Part shown: positions 1 to 12,002 of the stretch, piece after piece
How the letters are laid out: each line of letters starts with the position of its first letter
Position numbering within the stretch: the first letter of the stretch is position 1
Assembly: GCA_035235625.1 (NCBI GenBank)
Contig: CP141143.1
Span: 4,570,501-4,634,500, forward strand
Length of the DNA: 64,000 bases
Direction of reading: 5' to 3'
From: Saururus chinensis
Taxonomy: Eukaryota > Streptophyta > Magnoliopsida > Piperales > Saururaceae
Notes under the pieces: model-generated
What the model was told of the DNA's origin: nothing
The model's database searches: none
What the model saw: the letters and a program-made list of their open reading frames with translations, nothing else
Made by a program: the position numbers and the translations under genes

Positions 1-1
1 C

Positions 2-742
2 CACGACGAAACCCGGGTGAAGCTTTCCTGGGACCTCAGACGCGCCAAGTTCGACAACAGCCTCGACCCGCCCTCTGGCTTCTGCTTGTCTATCCTCGTC
101 GACGGGGAGGTGACCCTCCTAGTTGGGGACTCGCGTGAGCAGAACCCGTGTGCGAGGAGGCCCTTCAAGAGCCCGCTTCTGCTTCTTCGACGAGAACACA
201 TCTTTGGGGACAACTCCTTCGAAACTAAGGCCAGTTTCGGGGGCAAGACCAGGGACATATCCATCCACTATACCCACGTTCCCGACGATCCGAGGCTCAC
301 ATTTTGCGTCGACCAGAAGGAAGTGCTGCAAGTGACGAGCCTCCAGTGGAAGTTCCGCGGGAATGAGATGGTTGAAGTGAACGGGAGTCGGATTCAGGTC
401 TCATGGGATGTCAAAAATTGGCTTTTTGGTCAGTCACCGGAGGATAATCGAGCGGTGTTCTTGCTTCGGATCGAGGATCATGGGGAAAGCGAAGACTCTG
501 AGAACTGGAATTTTAATAACGAGGGCCCTGCGTCGTGGTGGCCATGGGAGAAAAGTAAGATGGGTGCCAAGGCAAGCAAGAGAGCGAAGAGCTTGTTGAA
601 AACAAGCTCGTCTTCCTCGTTCTCATCTGTTTCATCTTTGAGTAGTTCCCCCGTCGTGGGGTGGTCTACCGCAGAGGAGAGCGAGTTGCAGAGCTTGGGG
701 GGATTTTCACTGCTCATGTTCGCTTGGAGAAATTTTAAGTAG
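2..742 (+). CDS. DUF868 family protein, 3' part (5' end outside window)
   Basis: The reading frame is open from the left edge (HDETRVKLSWDLRRAKF...) to the TAG at 740-742, so the start codon lies upstream of the window; the first in-frame GTG at 17 is internal. The visible 246 or so residues carry features I associate with the plant DUF868 family (Pfam PF05910): a W-D-L-x-R-A-K-F strand, SGFCLSILVDGEV, an LLVGD turn, a RREHIFG segment, LQWKFRGN, WDVKNWLFG, and a hydrophobic C-terminal end GGFSLLMFAW. A Ser-rich stretch precedes that end. The family is plant-specific and of unknown biochemical function; members are usually intronless and about 280-320 residues, which agrees with a small missing N-terminus. 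No intron is needed here. Family assignment is by remembered motif pattern, not by a search. Confidence 0.85.
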   Translation, partial: HDETRVKLSWDLRRAKFDNSLDPPSGFCLSILVDGEVTLLVGDSREQNPCARRPFKSPLLLLRREHIFGDNSFETKASFGGKTRDISIHYTHVPDDPRLTFCVDQKEVLQVTSLQWKFRGNEMVEVNGSRIQVSWDVKNWLFGQSPEDNRAVFLLRIEDHGESEDSENWNFNNEGPASWWPWEKSKMGAKASKRAKSLLKTSSSSSFSSVSSLSSSPVVGWSTAEESELQSLGGFSLLMFAWRNFK

Positions 743-1413
743 CCTACTTGGTTGAGTTGCTTCAAAATCAATCACTAGTTTTTTACTTTATTTTAGCTGA
801 TCTTTTTATTATATTTAGCTAAGCTTTCTCGAACTCACATGCGCCCCTTTCAATGAGGCGTTCATCTAAACCCTAAAGAATTTAGATAAGCAGCTACAAC
901 ATTGCGTAATTAGCTTGTCAGTTCTTACCTTGGTTTTCCTTAAAAAGAAATTTTGGTTATATGAGGGCATATTGCTTTCAAAGTAAATTCCAGCTAATGT
1001 GAAAATTGACAATGTTGACCAACCGGACAAAAAAACTCCTCAAGACAATTTCATTTCGGCTTTCTTAAGGCACAACTTTAACAATTATACTCCCTCCGTC
1101 CAATGTTAATAGCTAAATTTGAAAAAATTATTTTTATTCACATTAAAAAGAATTAAATAGAAGGAAAAATAAGCTTATTATACTCTTTTAAGTACCCAAA
1201 CACTTGGGTTCAACAAAATAGAGCTATTAATATAAAATAATTTTTTTTTATCAAATAGAGCTATTAAAATTGGACTGAGGGAATATATTTTTTTAAACTA
1301 CTTCGTGCTAATTTCATAAATATTGCAACAAAACTGAACCCATATTACAGGGTCTATGGATCACATGGAGAAAAGAACGAAGACATTAGAAACTATAGGA
1401 CCCATGTATGTGT
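743..1413. other. Intergenic between convergent DUF868 and TRM1 genes
   Basis: AT-rich spacer between the 3' end of the DUF868 gene and the 3' end of TRM1. It should hold both 3' UTRs; no clear polyadenylation signal stands out. The only structure I can define is the Stowaway-like MITE at 1090-1283. Confidence 0.6.
1090..1283. mobile_element. Stowaway-like MITE (Tc1/mariner type) with TA duplication
   Basis: The left end reads CTCCCTCCGTCCAATGTTAA and the right end, read on the other strand, TTCCCTCAGTCCAATTTTAA; the similarity continues for about 33 bp (TTAATAGCT..TTTGA). The element is flanked by TA at 1088-1089 and 1284-1285, the duplication expected of Stowaway elements. The 194-bp AT-rich interior has no coding capacity. 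Related copies lie at 22681-22877 and, more weakly, 58359-58497. Confidence 0.85.
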
Positions 1414-4400
1414 TTAATCTTGTTCTGAAATTGTGGCTGAATGCGCCATCTTTTGGCGCTTTGAATCTGGTTGTTCATCTCCTTCGTGGCTAACAGACCC
1501 ATTGTTGATCTTGTCTGGGCCTAAAAGAGAAGCATGCTTACTTGTGATTTGGCGTCCAGCTCTCACCTTTGGGCCCCAGTGCCGCTCAGGGTTTGGAAGG
1601 AAGCGTGCCACCTTCTTTGCCTGCGCTTTGCTGAGAGAAGTAACAGCTCTCGTAAAATTGGCCTGATTTTGCACACGTAGACATAAAATATAAGGAATTA
1701 GTATAACGTTCATTAATCTCACAGACTAGTATTAATAATCAATCTGATAGGCAACTCAAGGAAGTTTTTTGCTTCGACAAACACAATGGAAATATGGATG
1801 AAAACTAATACAAAAAAATGAGAACTACGGACATACTTCTATTGTTGGCTCCTTGCCAAGAATAGCAGTTCCTGATTGATCAGGCGGCTGAGGTTTAATT
1901 GGATGACTTTTTACCTACACCAAGGAGGACACATACAGCAAGTAGGTTAAGACGCTATATAAACAAAAAAAATCACCAAGGGATAGAAGTTTCAATTAGA
2001 CTTCTTACATTAAGTAAACTGACTAAATATATCTTACCCAGCAGCGCATAATATCCCAAATGACTTCCATAGGGGCATCTGTTTTCATTGCCAAAGGTGT
2101 AACATGACTACCAGATATTCGATATCCAGCATTAATCACTGCAGAACGGAACATAACTGCAGAGGGTGATGTACACTTTAATGTTGCACAGAGACTATGG
2201 AGAGACACAAAGAGAGGCACATCAAGGAGCTCCTGCAGACAAAACATGAGAAATTGATCATGAACAGTCATGGCATTGTCTGTCATTAGACCTCTAAATG
2301 TATAATATAAAATGCCACAACAAAATGATCACAAATATCCTCAGCCAGGATTGATACGCACCTCTGATATTGTAGTCAACACACCAGAGATCCTATCATA
2401 CGCTGGATAACAATCCTTCATCAACTTAACATTTGCTAATATAGAAGTTACCCATTCTTGGTCATGAATAGGGGCAGACCAAATAGGCCCACCCATGTTG
2501 AACTTCTTCCCGCAATCACCACATACTTGCGGTACTGCAGGACCAAACCCCGGAACGTATTTTACACTTTTATTCTGAAATGTACAAATAAAAAATCAAA
2601 TAAAAACAGAAGAGGAGAATTTGCAAGATATGATACAGCTGAGAAAACCATCCATATACCTTCATAACAGTCCTCCCAACACTTTGGAGATGGAATGAGT
2701 CACACCCCACACACTGATAGACATAGGAAAGCTTCAGAGGTGTGTTTTTCATCGCACTAGCAGAACTGCAGTGATGAGTAAAACATGTTAGGAAGTCTAA
2801 AGAAAAAATCGAAAGACACAACAAAAAAGTAACTTATTCACATGCTCTGATAGGTCACCTACGTGAAAATGCGCACAAACACCCGAATGTAGAAATCCAT
2901 CTGTACAGAAAGGACGGGAACTATATATCGCTTGTAACGGTTTGCATGGCTCTGAGTCAATACACACAAAAAAACCACAGTTAATTGAAGAAAAGATTAT
3001 GTGTAGGCTGCCGAGAACAAAAGGCTCTGAAACAAATATATCAGCACCTCGATTGCTGCAAGGAGGATCCTCAGTGCCATCTCGTGGCAATATTTTCCCT
3101 TTACAGGATAAGAACCATACCTGATCAACAAAAACATCTGAGCACATATTAAACAAGAGAACAAGAATTCAAAAATGCTTTGTCCAACACCACCTGTCTG
3201 TGGCATAACAAAATCCCATGAATCCAGAACATCATAATTGAGACATGGTTGAAACTTGCACTTCAACAAAATTTGACTCGCCAAACAGGAGTTGGATAAA
3301 ATTACTAATAGATGAAAAGGCAAAATTGAGACTCCTAGCAGTATTATCATCATGTCAATTAAAATCATCAAGCAAAGCAATCTTACTTGGAATAGCACAC
3401 TTCTGCATTACCACCACAAAGCACAGCTAAATCAGTTGCCGTGCACATTAACATGCCTCCATCTATCACTGACTGCACAGCAGAATCCAAAAATAAAGAA
3501 GGTGTCCCATACGGATCAAGATCCACCTGTAAAGAATTAGAAACAGATTTTTAGCTTCATAGATTCTAAGAAACGTTTCCAGAACACTTAAAGTGATTGC
3601 CAGATTGCAACAAATAAAAACATACCACATCAAATTCTTTCTGGTGGGTAAGCATATAAACTCTTGCGTCAGCAAGGTGGGGTTCCACCTTAGAAGATGC
3701 TACTGAGCCATTGAATTTTATATTCCTCTTGCAAGATTCAACAGATACTGCATAGACAAGGTGTTAATTCTTACCTCAATCGTACATCATTGAGAAAATC
3801 AATAGAAAGCCACACTATCTAATCCAACTTACCTTTATCATTATCTACAGCTATAACTTGACCAACTTCTTCAACTTCGCGTGCATATCTGATAGCTCGC
3901 AAGCCAGATGCAGCCAGAGCCTGAATATACATAGCATGTCAAAAAAGGAAACTTAAAGACAGGATTGGTAAGCTTTTCGCCGGGGATAGAAGGGCAATTT
4001 TGAACCCGATGAATATCATAATTATCCTCTATCAGGCATCATGTCTGATATTGATTAAAAAGATGGAAATTTTCCACTACAACTAAGCTTTTCACTGCAG
4101 TAAGCAAACTTTTTAATAAATCAAGTGATCGTTTATTCGAAAAGTGGGACACTGCTATATAGAACTTGATCAAGGAACTGAATATGAGAATCGGTCCATT
4201 TCACCATGCTTCAAAAATGTCCTCATGTTTGCCCCTAAGGTTCTCCATATTTAGTAACATAATATTCATTTTGCAGCTGAACAGAAGTCATCAGGAGATG
4301 TGGACATTAAGAAATACCTCTAGAACTCTTGGCGGTTTAAGCTCTCCATGTACTTTCCATGACCCACTTTTCAGAACATCTGAATTATCTTCAGACACTA

Positions 4401-5107
4401 TCTCAGCTGATTTGGTCTTCTTTTCACACTCTCCATTTGCTTTCACATAGTTGGAATCAGATGCCTCACCCACATGTTCAGTGGACCTTTCCTCAGGTAC
4501 TCTATCTTCTGTTTTCTTCTTTCTGCTCATTGTTGCAACATGTTCATCTTTGCGCTTGTATATGAAAGTCCTTAGAACTGCTATAGAAATGTCTCGGTTG
4601 TTCACCTGATTAAGGCAAGTCATGTCAACATGTTCTTTGCCTCTTAATAAAAACAAGTTACTTTGGCTTCTAATTGATTAGAAGCAATTGTCTTATATTC
4701 AACACTTCTATCATGCTAATGAGGTACATAACAAAATGAAGACAATTACGAATTAATTACAACTGAGTCCAAAGATAAGTAGTCCCCTTCATCGTCAAGT
4801 AAGTTGGGCAATCAAGCATCTCCAAAAGCCAAATAAATAAAAGAAAAGAATATCAAACTAACAAAATAAAAATAAAATTGGCAACTGCTAAGATCAACTT
4901 AACTGATGAAAATTGGGGCAAGGTTGACAGCAAAAACAAATTGAACGAGTAATTAAAACACACCTGGGTCTTGTTGTAGAAAACTTCGTTGTTGGGGTGC
5001 ATCAAAATCTCGGCCTCCCCTTCTTTGATGATCACATAGTCATTGACACAAGCGGCAGGTTGGCCGCCTGAATTGAGTAGCTTCATCTTCTCTCCTTCTT
5101 CGCCCAT
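1414..5107 (-). CDS. TRM1: tRNA (guanine(26)-N(2))-dimethyltransferase, TRM1 type, 12 exons
   Basis: Exons on the minus strand: 5107-4964, 4605-4318, 3920-3833, 3747-3626, 3526-3387, 3120-3048, 2951-2863, 2765-2660, 2574-2362, 2232-2038, 1914-1837, 1662-1414. All boundaries are GT-AG and phases join exactly to 594 codons plus stop, close to the length I recall for plant TRM1. The enzyme adds two methyl groups from S-adenosylmethionine to G26 of tRNAs. Motifs: [14 protein letters not shown] near the N-terminus; a low-complexity insert (about 75-130); the SAM-binding loop [12 protein letters not shown] (142-153); catalytic-region DLDPYG (216-221); two CxxC pairs at 333/336 and 368/371 that probably bind zinc; and the C-terminal block [16 protein letters not shown] with HWGPK. 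The start is the first ATG after an apparent 5'UTR acceptor (AG at 5121-5120); an in-frame TAG lies upstream if the leader exon ending at 5491 is joined. No broken residue or frameshift was found, so the copy looks intact. Confidence 0.95.
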
Positions 5108-6542
5108 CCCCCTAATGGACTGAAAATAGATATCAACCCGCTTCGCAGATTCTATTATTTCACCGGCTAATAAGTAACAAGCTTCGGCGACTTCGATTCT
5201 ATCGCTCTACAGAATAAATATTGTAAGCCCATGAGACCACCAAACAAGAAACGAAAATACAAGATAAGACATAATATCATCCACATGCTGAATAACAAAT
5301 TCCCTCATCAACACATAAGAAAAAATGATATTTTTCCCACATTCGGTACTCAAACTACATCAGATACTATACCCAGCATAATTCAGAGCTCCCAATCAAT
5401 CCAAGCAACTTTTACACCTCACGACCAGTAAATCCCACACAACACAACAAGGAAGAAGGAGAAGACGTAGTTGCAGGAAGAGGAACTCACGGAGGAATGG
5501 CGCTAGGGTCTAATGAGGGCCGAGAAATGCAGCGAGGATTGTGGGAGTGACTCCTCGCGTGGCATGCAATGAATGTGCAGCAAATTCGGATGGGTGAGGG
5601 AGGAAAGAGGATGAAAATAGACGCGGGGACTCAAGAGCCCAACTCAGATGGCGATCGGTGAGGGACAACCAGGAGCCCACTCTCCACCGTACGTCACCTG
5701 TGCCGGCCAAGTCCTCGTCGCCGACGCCAGATCCGCCTCCCCCGCCTGTCACAGCATCCGCACGTCCTCCTCCGAGGATCCGAGGCAGTCCTTCAGCTGG
5801 AAGAGGCTGTTCCTTTTCCAGAACGAAAGTCTTCGAGTTCCACCGACGGTGGCGGAGATGGTGAAGACAACGTTGCAGAGAGCAGCGCCGGCGGCACGTT
5901 GTCCTCCAAGCAAGGCGCTGATGCTGACAGGAAGCAGTCGAATTAGTGCGGGGACCGTGTGCCGGCGGCGGGCGGTTCTGAAGGAGAGGAAGAGAGAGAG
6001 TGACGCAGGTGGAGGAGGGGCTACGGTGCCGAGGGTTTATCACCCGCTCGTCAGGAAACCTTTATAGGGTATGGTAGAGCGGTACCAAACCTGTTTAATA
6101 AAACGGGTCTCGAGAATTTACCCGTTTATTTGCCTGACGGGTTAATGATCGGTCCCGTTTTGGCTTGACGGTTCGCCTAAGGGGGTCAAACGGGTCCAAG
6201 TGCCCAACTTACAAAACCCTCCTTCTGTTTTGCTTTTGGTTTCCCGGTTAAGGGGGCGTGGTCTTAAACCCTAGTTTCTGCGTATGGGAGATAGAGAGTC
6301 AGTGATTTTGGAATTTTTTTTGTTTAACACAAAATTAAAATCGCATATTGAAATTTGTAGTATTTAATTGCATAAACTGATTAGAAAAAAGTATTAGGTG
6401 TCGCAATAATTACGGCAAAGTCCGGTCGTGATGAGGAATTGAGGATCGTGCAGTCAGTCACTGGCGAACACCATTTCTTTCTCTTCTCCGCCGGCAACCA
6501 TCTCTCTTCAGCACCAATAACAGCCTTGTTTCCTGCTCCAGC
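5108..6542. promoter_or_regulatory. Divergent promoter / leader region between TRM1 and the small + gene
   Basis: The two start codons face away from each other across 1.4 kb. On the minus strand a leader intron fits 5490-5120 (GT donor after 5491, TTTTCAG acceptor), giving a non-coding first TRM1 exon within about 5491-5650. 5640-6060 is GC-rich and open in several frames, but these frames show no recognisable protein and end in stops before the leader donor. 6080-6210 has ACGGGT/ACCCGT-rich sequence in both orientations that looks like the eroded end of a hAT-type element. No TATA box is convincing. The leader intron is inferred from splice signals only. Confidence 0.45.
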
Positions 6543-7883
6543 ATGCACGCGACCCCAGACTGGCGGAGCCGTAAAGATGAATGCTTTCAAAACAAGCAGG
6601 TATGGATTTTTTTTCTTATCGTTTTATAAAGTAGTAATTGTTACTCAAGCTAGTTTCCGCGAGGTATCGATCTAACATTTGTTTCCTCTATTTTTTCTAA
6701 GTTGTTAATTTGTTTGGTTGAGTTATGAGCTGGTTACTTAATAGTATTTCTGTATGAGTTCATGTTTTATTGGTGACAGCTGTCTATTGGGTTGCTCAGT
6801 GTGCATGATACGAGATAAGACGAATGGAAGCGGTAATGACACTATGCATCTGGTTTGAATTTTCTAGCAGCTCTTTTCCTTAGAGGAATGTTACAAGTCT
6901 TTTGAAGCTCTCTGATCCGTTAAACAGTCACTGGTTACTGTGTATTCTTAATGAATAACTTTTATATGTCTGTTATGCCATACTGACTGATTCTTTTAAG
7001 TTTCAATTTTGATAGTAGTTGAGTCACATTGGATATTGAATATATACTTCATTTTTTAGGCGTTTATTTGCAAAAGATAGCTATATCATTAACTTAGTTA
7101 ATCTTTCTTTTTTTGTTGGCAACTTAGCTAATCTTGACATAGGGAAACATTGATATAAAAGATTTAAGGGGTGAATTAACTGCCATTTTAGAGAGGGGAG
7201 GAAATTTTGAATAGCTGTCAGAGATTTGTTAGAGTAAAAACATGTTGAAACACGCAGTATTTGAGTGTTTCTTCCAATTTGAGGATGCTACAGCTGAGCT
7301 GTGGATTGTCTTGGAACTTGTGGTAACACCATTGACAAGTTTCATCTTTATTAGTCCTTGTCTGGCTTTGCAGTGCATGACACCAAAAGGGCTTATTTTC
7401 TTGCTAGCGTCTATGCTACTTTAACATTGGTGACATCAATCATAGATTCTGTAGTTTTTAGTACCTTTAGATTTCGGTTTACTTTATGCGATCAGGATTT
7501 TACTCGTTCCCATGCCTTATGCTGAACTTGCATTCTGTCAGCCAGACAATTCGGTTCTTTGCTGATTCATTTTTTGCTCTACAAAAAAATTGCAACCTCA
7601 TCTCTTGCAAAGAGTACCTTTTGTGCTTGCATGGATTGATTGATGCTGAAACCCATTGCTGCAGGAGGTAGAGGTGAAGAAGAAGGAAGCAGAGGAGACA
7701 GAGAAGATGAAAGACATGGAAGCGGAAACAGCAGATGAAACGTCATCTGATTCAGATCTAGTTCAGCTTAAAGTAAGATTGGATGCATTGGAGGTCGCTG
7801 TGAAGGAAATTGTGAATGAAAAAGAAAAAAGACCGGATAAGAATACTAATGGCTGTCGAAAACAAGCCAGATCTGCCCTGTGA
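6543..7883 (+). CDS. Small charged coiled-coil-like protein, two exons, unknown function
   Basis: I do not recognise the family. Exon 1 (6543-6599) begins at an ATG (MHATPDWRSRKDECF...) and ends in CAG before GTATGG. Exon 2 (7665-7883) starts after TTGCTGCAG and keeps the frame, giving 91 residues. The exon 2 protein is strongly charged: a Lys/Glu run (EVEVKKKEAEETEKMKDMEAE), an acidic-serine stretch (DETSSDSD), then LVQLKVRLDALEVAVKEIV, a leucine/valine heptad-like segment that could form a short coiled coil. There is no signal peptide or membrane segment. The 1065-bp intron is long for so small a gene. A second frame (7816-8007) takes over where this one ends and looks equally protein-like, so the true C-terminus may be different. 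The gene diverges from TRM1. The ATG choice and the existence of the gene rest on splice signals and composition. Confidence 0.5.
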
Positions 7884-8007
7884 AGCAAAATCTAACGAGA
7901 AGCTGGACGCAACAAATGTGAAAGCTGGTGAACCAACGCCAGATTCAGTCCATAGAAATAGTAGATCTAATAGCCAAAGCGAGGATTCTGATCGAAATAC
8001 AAGATAA
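7816..8007 (+). other. Alternative-frame extension of the small gene (possible frameshifted C-terminus)
   Basis: In the +1 frame relative to exon 2 of the gene ending at 7883, an open frame runs to a TAA at 8005-8007. Its product is hydrophilic and non-repetitive (ENKPDLPCEAKSNEKLDAT..., then Ser/Arg-rich SRSNSQSEDSDRN). A stop lies directly before its first ATG, so it is not an independent upstream-open frame. It overlaps the A-rich run at 7816-7832, where a one-base slip or indel would fuse it to the upstream frame. It could be the original C-terminus of the same protein, or chance. Confidence 0.3.
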
Positions 8008-9079
8008 ATGAAGTTTGGGAAGGCCCACGTCTTTTAGTCGTGTTCTGATGTCGGTTGTGATATGCTGGTGGCATTGGGCCTATATTAACTTTCAACAGCA
8101 ACGGTTTCTTGCGAACAGACCAGAAACCGCGAAAGTTATGTTAGGTATCAAGGTTCAACAATTTCAAAGCCTTCTCCCCCTCTTGTGTTAAAGTCGGTTT
8201 ACCATTCTTGAACTTGTCTGTTGCTCTAGTTATCTACATTTCTGTTCGTTCTTGCTTGGCCTCTTCGGAAAGGTAGTCCCTGGAAGGAAATGGGCTCTGG
8301 TTCCATTGCCAATTGAAGATTATGAGACTTGCTGTCAACAGTAAACCTTTAGGCCAATGATGTCTCACGTTGACAAGGTCGATAATGATAGAACTTATAC
8401 AAGGTTTAGGTATACCTATAGTTATTAGAACCTTCAACCAAGCTTTATTTTATGCTTAATTATCTTTAGAATTATAATATATTTTTAGTTTAGAACTTGA
8501 CTAAGAGTAATTTTACTTAAGGCACCAAATTGGGATGATTAATACTATATTTATAACTAAATCAGGACATTATTGTTAAGAACTTTAAAATCCTGACCGT
8601 CTATCTATAGGTCATCTAATGGTTCAGATTTGTTACTTAAAACCACAACTTAATGGGTATTCTAACTCAAGTTCATTACCCAAACAGTTTTAAAAGCCTA
8701 AAACAGTGCCAATTGAGACAATTAAGCCACTTGATGATTTATTATAAAAATAAACCTAACATTTTTCCACTTGACACAACTTTTCAATTGAGTCATAAAT
8801 AACCTAAGTTGACAAAAATATTTTAGTTAAAAAATAACCTAAGTTGGTAATAGGAAACTTTAAAATGACTTTCGTATGCGCATATAACTTTTAAAAAAAT
8901 AATACCTTTTGAACTGTATGTGGTTATTCTATACTCTTACAAAATATAATAATCGCATTAATCAAGGCAATTATGTACCCAGAGGAGAACATTCCCTTCC
9001 ATGTATGACAATGCAACTAATTAATTCTGTTTAAGTGTTACATGTGGTAAAATATATTTATGAGTGAAAGCATGTTCCT
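8008..9079. other. Intergenic, no gene seen
   Basis: The first few hundred bases probably hold the 3' UTR of the small gene. The remainder is AT-rich with many stops in every frame. I see no transposon terminus or RNA gene in it before the LTR start at 9080. Confidence 0.6.
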
Positions 9080-11495
9080 TGTAATATCCTAAATTTTTTG
9101 AGTTTCAAAAATTAAATACGTAAAAAATGGGGTATTTGACCCATTGACATTCTTAGTAGAATAACTACCTCCCTAGATAGAATTTGTTTTTGAAACTAAT
9201 TCTATTAGAAAGTAGACAGATAGAGCTTTGAAATGCCACTAAGAACGTGTGAATCGGAGTTCAGATGAGGGAGATACGACTGTTCAAAGTTAAACATCTC
9301 GTAGATAGCCCGTTTACTCAATTTAGACGTGTATTTAGCCCATTTAAGTCATCTTGTGGGTCCAGTTAATTAGAATTTTGAAATTAATTTTTATATGCCT
9401 AATTAAGGTATCTAAGTAAGCAGTATTAGCTAAAATTCTAAAAGGATTAGGAACCCTAATCCCTATGTTTATAAATGACATTCTTAGAGTACGTAATGTA
9501 AGAACCCTCATCTTTAAACTGGTTTTGATTTTTATTTAATTATTGATTATCGTGCAATTTACGTGTTTTCTGATCTTATTCAGTGATTTTGTAAATAAAT
9601 AGAGTATGTGATGGTTTTAACCAAAATTAACTTCAATATTAGTGGTTTTAAGTGATTTTAAACCAAATGTGAATTTTTGAGATTTTTCGGAATTTTCACT
9701 ATTTTCCCAAAAATTAGGGTTTTGGCGGGACCCCTGTGGGCCCCACGGTCGAAAATTTTATTTTTGTGTCAAATGAACCTAGACATATACTTAAGGTCAC
9801 ACAAAATTTTTCAAAATTTTATTAGGCTTAATTCGTGCTTAAATTTGCAAAATAACCACTTTTAGCCTACTTTTTATATGTACACCCCAAAACTTACCTA
9901 TGTCTACCCCAACCCTTACTATAAAAGGGCAAACCAGAGCCATTTCCATTTTTGGGAATAGGCTAAGGAAGGAGGTCTGGCCTAATCCCCACTTAGGCTC
10001 GAATTAGAAGCCGATTAAGGTAAGCTTGCTCTAATTAAGCACTAATCCATGGCTTTTCTCTTAATTTCTTCCAAATCTACCATTTTCCCCTTTGATTCAA
10101 TTCGTTTTTGACCGTCAAAAGCTACTGATTTGTGTTTTACTACAAACCCTAACTTTCAAAATTCGATTTTTACTACCAACAAGCCCTAGATCTAAGATTT
10201 AATTAAGGATTTCTTAAGTAAATCGATTTCTATTGGTGTTTGATTCAAACTCATTGTGTTTTCAAGGATTTCAAGAAGGGTGACTCTTCAATCCGAGCTT
10301 AATCAAGTGCTGAGGTAATGGGTCTTCTAAATCTCTGTTTATCCATGGTAAAACTCTTCATTTTTGGCTTATTTCGAAATGGTTTGCTTGATTTAGTGTG
10401 TTAATGGTAAGATTAGAAAATGGAATTATTTAATCCCGATTTCTTAGGGTTTTGCATTATTATGGTTTGGTTTGATATTCTGGAAGTCAAGGAGGACTTT
10501 TGATGATGATTAGGGTGTTATATGTGGATTTGAAGTGCTATCTATGGTGTTTCGGTTTGGATTTGCGAAAGGAAGAAGATGACTGTTCTGCCGTGTTGGC
10601 GATCGATCGGCCTTGCAGGCCGATCGATCGCCTGAACTGAAAATTTCAAAATTTTGCGTGTAACCGATCGAACGGCCTGAAGGGCGATCGATCGGCTACA
10701 CAGGAAATTGTATGTTGTGTGTATGATGCCTATTTTGATGATTCCACTTTAGCTTGCCAATTTTATATGAATGTGGAGTGTTTTAAGCTATGTTAGGCTA
10801 CTGGAAATGCATGCTATTGAGTTTATGGAGTTGAGATATATGCTTCGTGATGGTGGAATGACTTATGTTTTGTGGCATGATGTTGGAATCGTTATTTTGA
10901 AATTATGAATAGTTGTTTCCCTTTGGTTAAGCATATTTCAGTAGGACTACAATCATTGTTGGACAGATTTGTCATGATAAATTGTGATTAATGGTGTGTG
11001 AATGTTGGTGAATGCCATGACTCAATGATGAAATGAGTGATGTTATAGGTGTTTAGCCTTTGTGGTTGAGTTTTGAATCTAGCTAAGATTTCAACGATTC
11101 TTCTACTATGATTTCATTGGAATTCATGTTTAGGTAGAAATTCACATGTGTAGTGTGGTAGTGAGTTGATTTTCAAGCATGTTAATATGCATCATGTGAA
11201 AGGCTTCTACTAGTTACACACACACATGTGGGGGTTAAATGATGATGTTGAAGCTTAATATCGTGATTATGAATGATGCATTAGGGGCTGGTGAGAGCAC
11301 TTATCATGATTAGGGTTCATGTATGCTTTGCCCACGCATGTACCATGCTGCACGCATCATGAAAATGGATTTCCAATTGAGGCTTCATCGTGATTAATCG
11401 AATTTGACCGATTGGATGCAATGTGATGGAATTGTGTGCCGGGTTTATCGGTCGTGGATTAATCGCAAGTTGATTGGTCCGAAAGGACATATTTT

Positions 11496-11588
11496 GATTT
11501 GAAGTTCCTGTGTGGAACGATTTGAAGTTCCTGTGTGGAACGATTTGGAGTTCCTGTGTGGAACGATTTGGAGTTCCCTGTGTGGAAC
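11496..11588 (+). repeat. 23-bp tandem repeat, 4 copies
   Basis: Unit GATTTGAAGTTCCTGTGTGG followed by AAC, starting at 11496, 11519, 11542 and 11565. The last two copies carry the same A-to-G change and the fourth has one extra C. It lies inside element 'b'. Confidence 0.95.
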
Positions 11589-12002
11589 GAGTGCACTCCC
11601 CGGGTTGAGTCTTGTTTAATGGAATGATGTGGGGACGAGTTGTGTACTTGTCTTGCGGATACGTGAGAATAATTTTATGTGTGTCATCTGGACCCTGAGA
11701 ATCCAGTGTGGTATGCCGTGTGCACCCCGCTACCACGTGTTCTAGGGTTCTCTGTGAGAACTCGGGCTCTTCCCTCCGCAGAGATGTCCCTGGGCGAACA
11801 CCCCTGCTCTAGATTCTCTGTGTGAGAATGGGACATCCCTGGCCGAGGATCGTCCAGTGGCGGCGATATTAGGGATTGACAACCCCGATCTTTCTTGAAT
11901 TCTTGTGTAGAATTTTGTACCATGACACGCCTTCGTGGCCTTGTCTATGCTCCCGTCTGTGTGACATTAATGTGTGATTACTCCTTGATGGAGGTTGATT
12001 GT

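Noticed and set aside
5510-6043. 177-codon minus-strand open frame upstream of TRM1
   Set aside because: Arg/Pro/Ser-rich, GC-driven, stops before the leader splice donor, and shows no recognisable domain; equal-length frames exist on the other strand.
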